A stretch of DNA of 64,000 bases, from contig CALUPT010000002.1 of the NCBI GenBank assembly GCA_944322715.1, forward strand, positions 124,001 through 188,000, in the 5' to 3' direction. The stretch comes from an uncultured Bacteroidales bacterium. Lineage in GTDB: Bacteria; Bacteroidota; Bacteroidia; Bacteroidales; UBA932. Positions within the stretch are counted from its first letter, which is position 1; each line of letters begins with the position of its first letter. Positions 62,227-64,000 of this stretch are shown in pieces. The notes beneath the pieces were generated by a model that made no database searches, was not told where the DNA came from, and worked only from the letters and a program-made list of their open reading frames with translations. The position numbers were made by a program, and so were the translations under genes.

Positions 62227-62258
62227 GTGGACAGACCATGACAAAAAGGTCTGTCCAC
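62227..62258. other. Perfect 11-bp hairpin between hisS and the EamA gene
   Basis: GTGGACAGACC pairs exactly with GGTCTGTCCAC across a 10-base loop, 16 bases ahead of the EamA ATG. In leftward mRNA it could be a terminator of hisS (weak U-tract) or a leader hairpin masking the start. Confidence 0.55.
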
Positions 62259-62413
62259 TATGTGGTGTTGTCTGTCCTCAGGTGTATTAGAATTGATAAA
62301 ATGCAAGGCATTAAGGGAGAGGACGACAGGTGTTTACTTCCGTAAATGGTTTAGCCCGAATCCCGATAATGACGCAGCAGTCTGCAATTATGACACACCG
62401 TCCAGATCAGACC

Positions 62414-63826
62414 CTACTTTACAAAATCAATTATCTCTCCGATGGCATCTTTCGCGAAGCTTCTCTGTTCTCCGGATGCCAGGTTCTTGATGTTCACCTC
62501 GGATCTTGCCATCTCATCTCCTCCTACGATCGAAATGAACGGAATGGCTTTCCTGTCGGCATAGTCGAACTGTTTCTTGAGCTTGGCGGTGTCAGGATAG
62601 ATTTCGCATGCTACACCGTTCTCTCTGAGCTGACGTACGACAGGGACGAGGTATTTCACCTCTTCCGTACCCATATTGGCAAAAAGGATCTTCGCCGAGG
62701 AAGTCATTCCTGCAGGGAACTTTTCCAGTCCGGTCAGCACATCGTAGATACGGTCGGCGCCGAAGGATATCCCTACACCTGACATCCCCGGAAGGCCGAA
62801 AATGCCGGTAAGGTTGTCGTAGCGTCCACCGCCGCAGATGCTTCCGATAGGGAAATCCTTGGCCTTGACTTCGAAGATCGCCCCGGTATAATAGTTGAGC
62901 CCTCTTGCAAGCGAGAGATCCAGTTCCACTTCCTGGCTGATAGAGGCAGCCTCTATCAGCCGGTGGAGTTCGTCGAGTTCGTCAAGCCCTTTAAGGCCTG
63001 CCTGCGATACTGCTCCGGATGATGACCCTCCGGACATAAGATTCCGCATTGAAGCGAGCTTTTCGGAGAAAGTGCCCTGGAGAGTGAGTACAGGTCTGAT
63101 CACCTCTACTGCATCTTCCGTAAGCCCTGCGTCCTTCATCTCCGCCTCGACTGCCTCCAGCCCTATCTTGTCGATCTTGTCAATGGCGACAGTGATCGCC
63201 ACGACCTTGTCAGGGAATCCGCAGATCTCCGACAGTCCGGTCAGCACCTTGCGGTTGTTGATCTTGATGCACACCCTGATGCCGAATAGGGAAAACACCC
63301 TGTCCACTATCTGGACAAGTTCCAGTTCGTTCAGGAGGGAGCCGGACCCGATTACGTCCGCATCGCACTGGTAGAATTCCCTGTAACGTCCTTTCTGCGG
63401 ACGGTCCGCCCTCCATACCGGCTGGATCTGGTAACGTTTGAACGGGAATGTTATATCTCCCTGATGCTGTACTACGTACCTGGCGAATGGAACGGTAAGG
63501 TCATAGCGGAGACCCTTCTCGCATACTTTCAACGACAGAGCCTTGCTGTTGTACCGGTCCGGTCCATCCCCTTCGATACTGAACTGTCCGAAATCAATTC
63601 CGGAGAATGCATCTCCGGAATTGAGTATCCTGAACAGGAGCTTGTCTCCCTCGTCTCCGTATTTGCCGAGAAGGGTGGCGAGATTCTCCATTGCCGGAGT
63701 CTCTATCGGCGCATATCCGTAGCACTTGAAGACGCTCCTTATCGTATCGAAGATATAGTTGCGTCCTGCCATTTCGGCCGGGCCGAAATCCCGTGTCCCC
63801 TTAGGTATGGATGGTTTCTGTGCCAT
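62414..63826 (-). CDS. hisS: Histidine--tRNA ligase
   Basis: HisRS charges tRNA-His. The 470-residue class II synthetase has motif 2 in [14 protein letters not shown], the HisRS-specific [15 protein letters not shown] and GGGRYDNL, and motif 3 in [13 protein letters not shown], then an anticodon-binding domain to the C-terminus. The start [14 protein letters not shown] fits the family (PxGTRD). It lies 34 bases below the pgi stop and may be co-transcribed with it. Confidence 0.97.
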   Translation of the reverse strand: MAQKPSIPKGTRDFGPAEMAGRNYIFDTIRSVFKCYGYAPIETPAMENLATLLGKYGDEGDKLLFRILNSGDAFSGIDFGQFSIEGDGPDRYNSKALSLKVCEKGLRYDLTVPFARYVVQHQGDITFPFKRYQIQPVWRADRPQKGRYREFYQCDADVIGSGSLLNELELVQIVDRVFSLFGIRVCIKINNRKVLTGLSEICGFPDKVVAITVAIDKIDKIGLEAVEAEMKDAGLTEDAVEVIRPVLTLQGTFSEKLASMRNLMSGGSSSGAVSQAGLKGLDELDELHRLIEAASISQEVELDLSLARGLNYYTGAIFEVKAKDFPIGSICGGGRYDNLTGIFGLPGMSGVGISFGADRIYDVLTGLEKFPAGMTSSAKILFANMGTEEVKYLVPVVRQLRENGVACEIYPDTAKLKKQFDYADRKAIPFISIVGGDEMARSEVNIKNLASGEQRSFAKDAIGEIIDFVK

Positions 63827-63860
63827 ATCCGAGTCTGTTTGGTTTTCCGGCGGGCGGAAT

Positions 63861-64000
63861 CTATTTCAGCCTTTCCTGAAGTGCCTTTGCCTGCTCCTCA
63901 TATCCCGGCTTGCCGAGAAGTGCGAACATGTTCTTCTTGTATGCCTCGACGCCTGGCTGGTTGAACGGATTGACACCGAGTATGTAACCGCTGATACCGC
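63861..64000 (-). CDS. pgi: Glucose-6-phosphate isomerase, C-terminal fragment
   Basis: The last 45 codons of a leftward gene read [20 protein letters not shown], then [13 protein letters not shown] and a stop at 63861-63863. This is the highly conserved end of glucose-6-phosphate isomerase in Bacteroidota. The enzyme interconverts glucose-6-phosphate and fructose-6-phosphate. The gene is cut by the window edge, so the start and the catalytic centre are not seen. Confidence 0.88.
   Translation of the reverse strand, partial: GISGYILGVNPFNQPGVEAYKKNMFALLGKPGYEEQAKALQERLK

Noticed and set aside
1..64000. Insertion sequences, integrases or phage modules
   Set aside because: No transposase, integrase, relaxase or phage structural gene could be recognised on either strand.

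Overview
The window reads as a chromosomal segment of a Bacteroidota bacterium, most likely an intestinal or rumen-type member of the order Bacteroidales. Reasons: two SusC/SusD outer-membrane pairs, a hybrid two-component regulator (HTCS), BACON, PKD-like, DUF4843, DUF6029 and Omp28 lipoproteins, TlpA and DUF4143 proteins, and about a dozen promoters carrying the Bacteroidota -7 element TAnnTTTG 15-25 bases ahead of start codons, mostly without Shine-Dalgarno sequences. No genus can be fixed from sequence alone. No transposase, integrase, phage gene or CRISPR array is visible.

Layout. 1-7155 is housekeeping: a leftward pdxA-rnhA-PHP phosphatase operon, divergent from recG, then a WYL regulator overlapping a MATE exporter. 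7265-24875 is a leftward surface locus: Omp28, DUF6029 protein, BACON lipoprotein, SusC, SusD, DUF4843 lipoprotein, PKD-like lipoprotein, zinc metalloprotease (metzincin), fimbrillin-like lipoprotein and TlpA thioredoxin. It contains no glycosidase and looks like an uncharacterised protein or peptide acquisition system with a redox component. 24929-30378 is a leftward ilvD-ilvB-ilvN-ilvC operon headed by a 29-codon Ile/Val-rich leader peptide and an intrinsic terminator, a textbook ribosome-mediated attenuator.

30668-53578 is a homogalacturonan (pectin) utilisation locus: GH28 polygalacturonase, CE8 pectin methylesterase, HTCS sensor-regulator, a GH105-PL1 fusion, a PL1 pectate lyase, SusC, SusD and a large beta-helix surface protein. 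Methylesterase and lyase or polygalacturonase would cut the backbone outside, SusCD would import oligomers, and the GH105 module would remove unsaturated ends. A rightward, AT-richer AAA ATPase/DUF4143 gene with a 33-bp tandem repeat in front splits the locus. 53636-57772 is rightward: a BtuB-like TonB receptor, a BtuG-like beta-propeller lipoprotein and a CAT-fold acetyltransferase. 57790-64000 is housekeeping again: CYTH protein, nadD, gmk, divergent fba, an initiator tRNA, a DMT exporter, hisS and the 3' end of pgi.

The most striking dispersed signal is a short hairpin repeat found between genes at about ten sites, nearly always in the direction of transcription. Its stem shows independent compensatory base-pair changes at two positions, in all four combinations, and the centre reads GCGAAGC, so the folded form rather than the plain sequence appears to be conserved.
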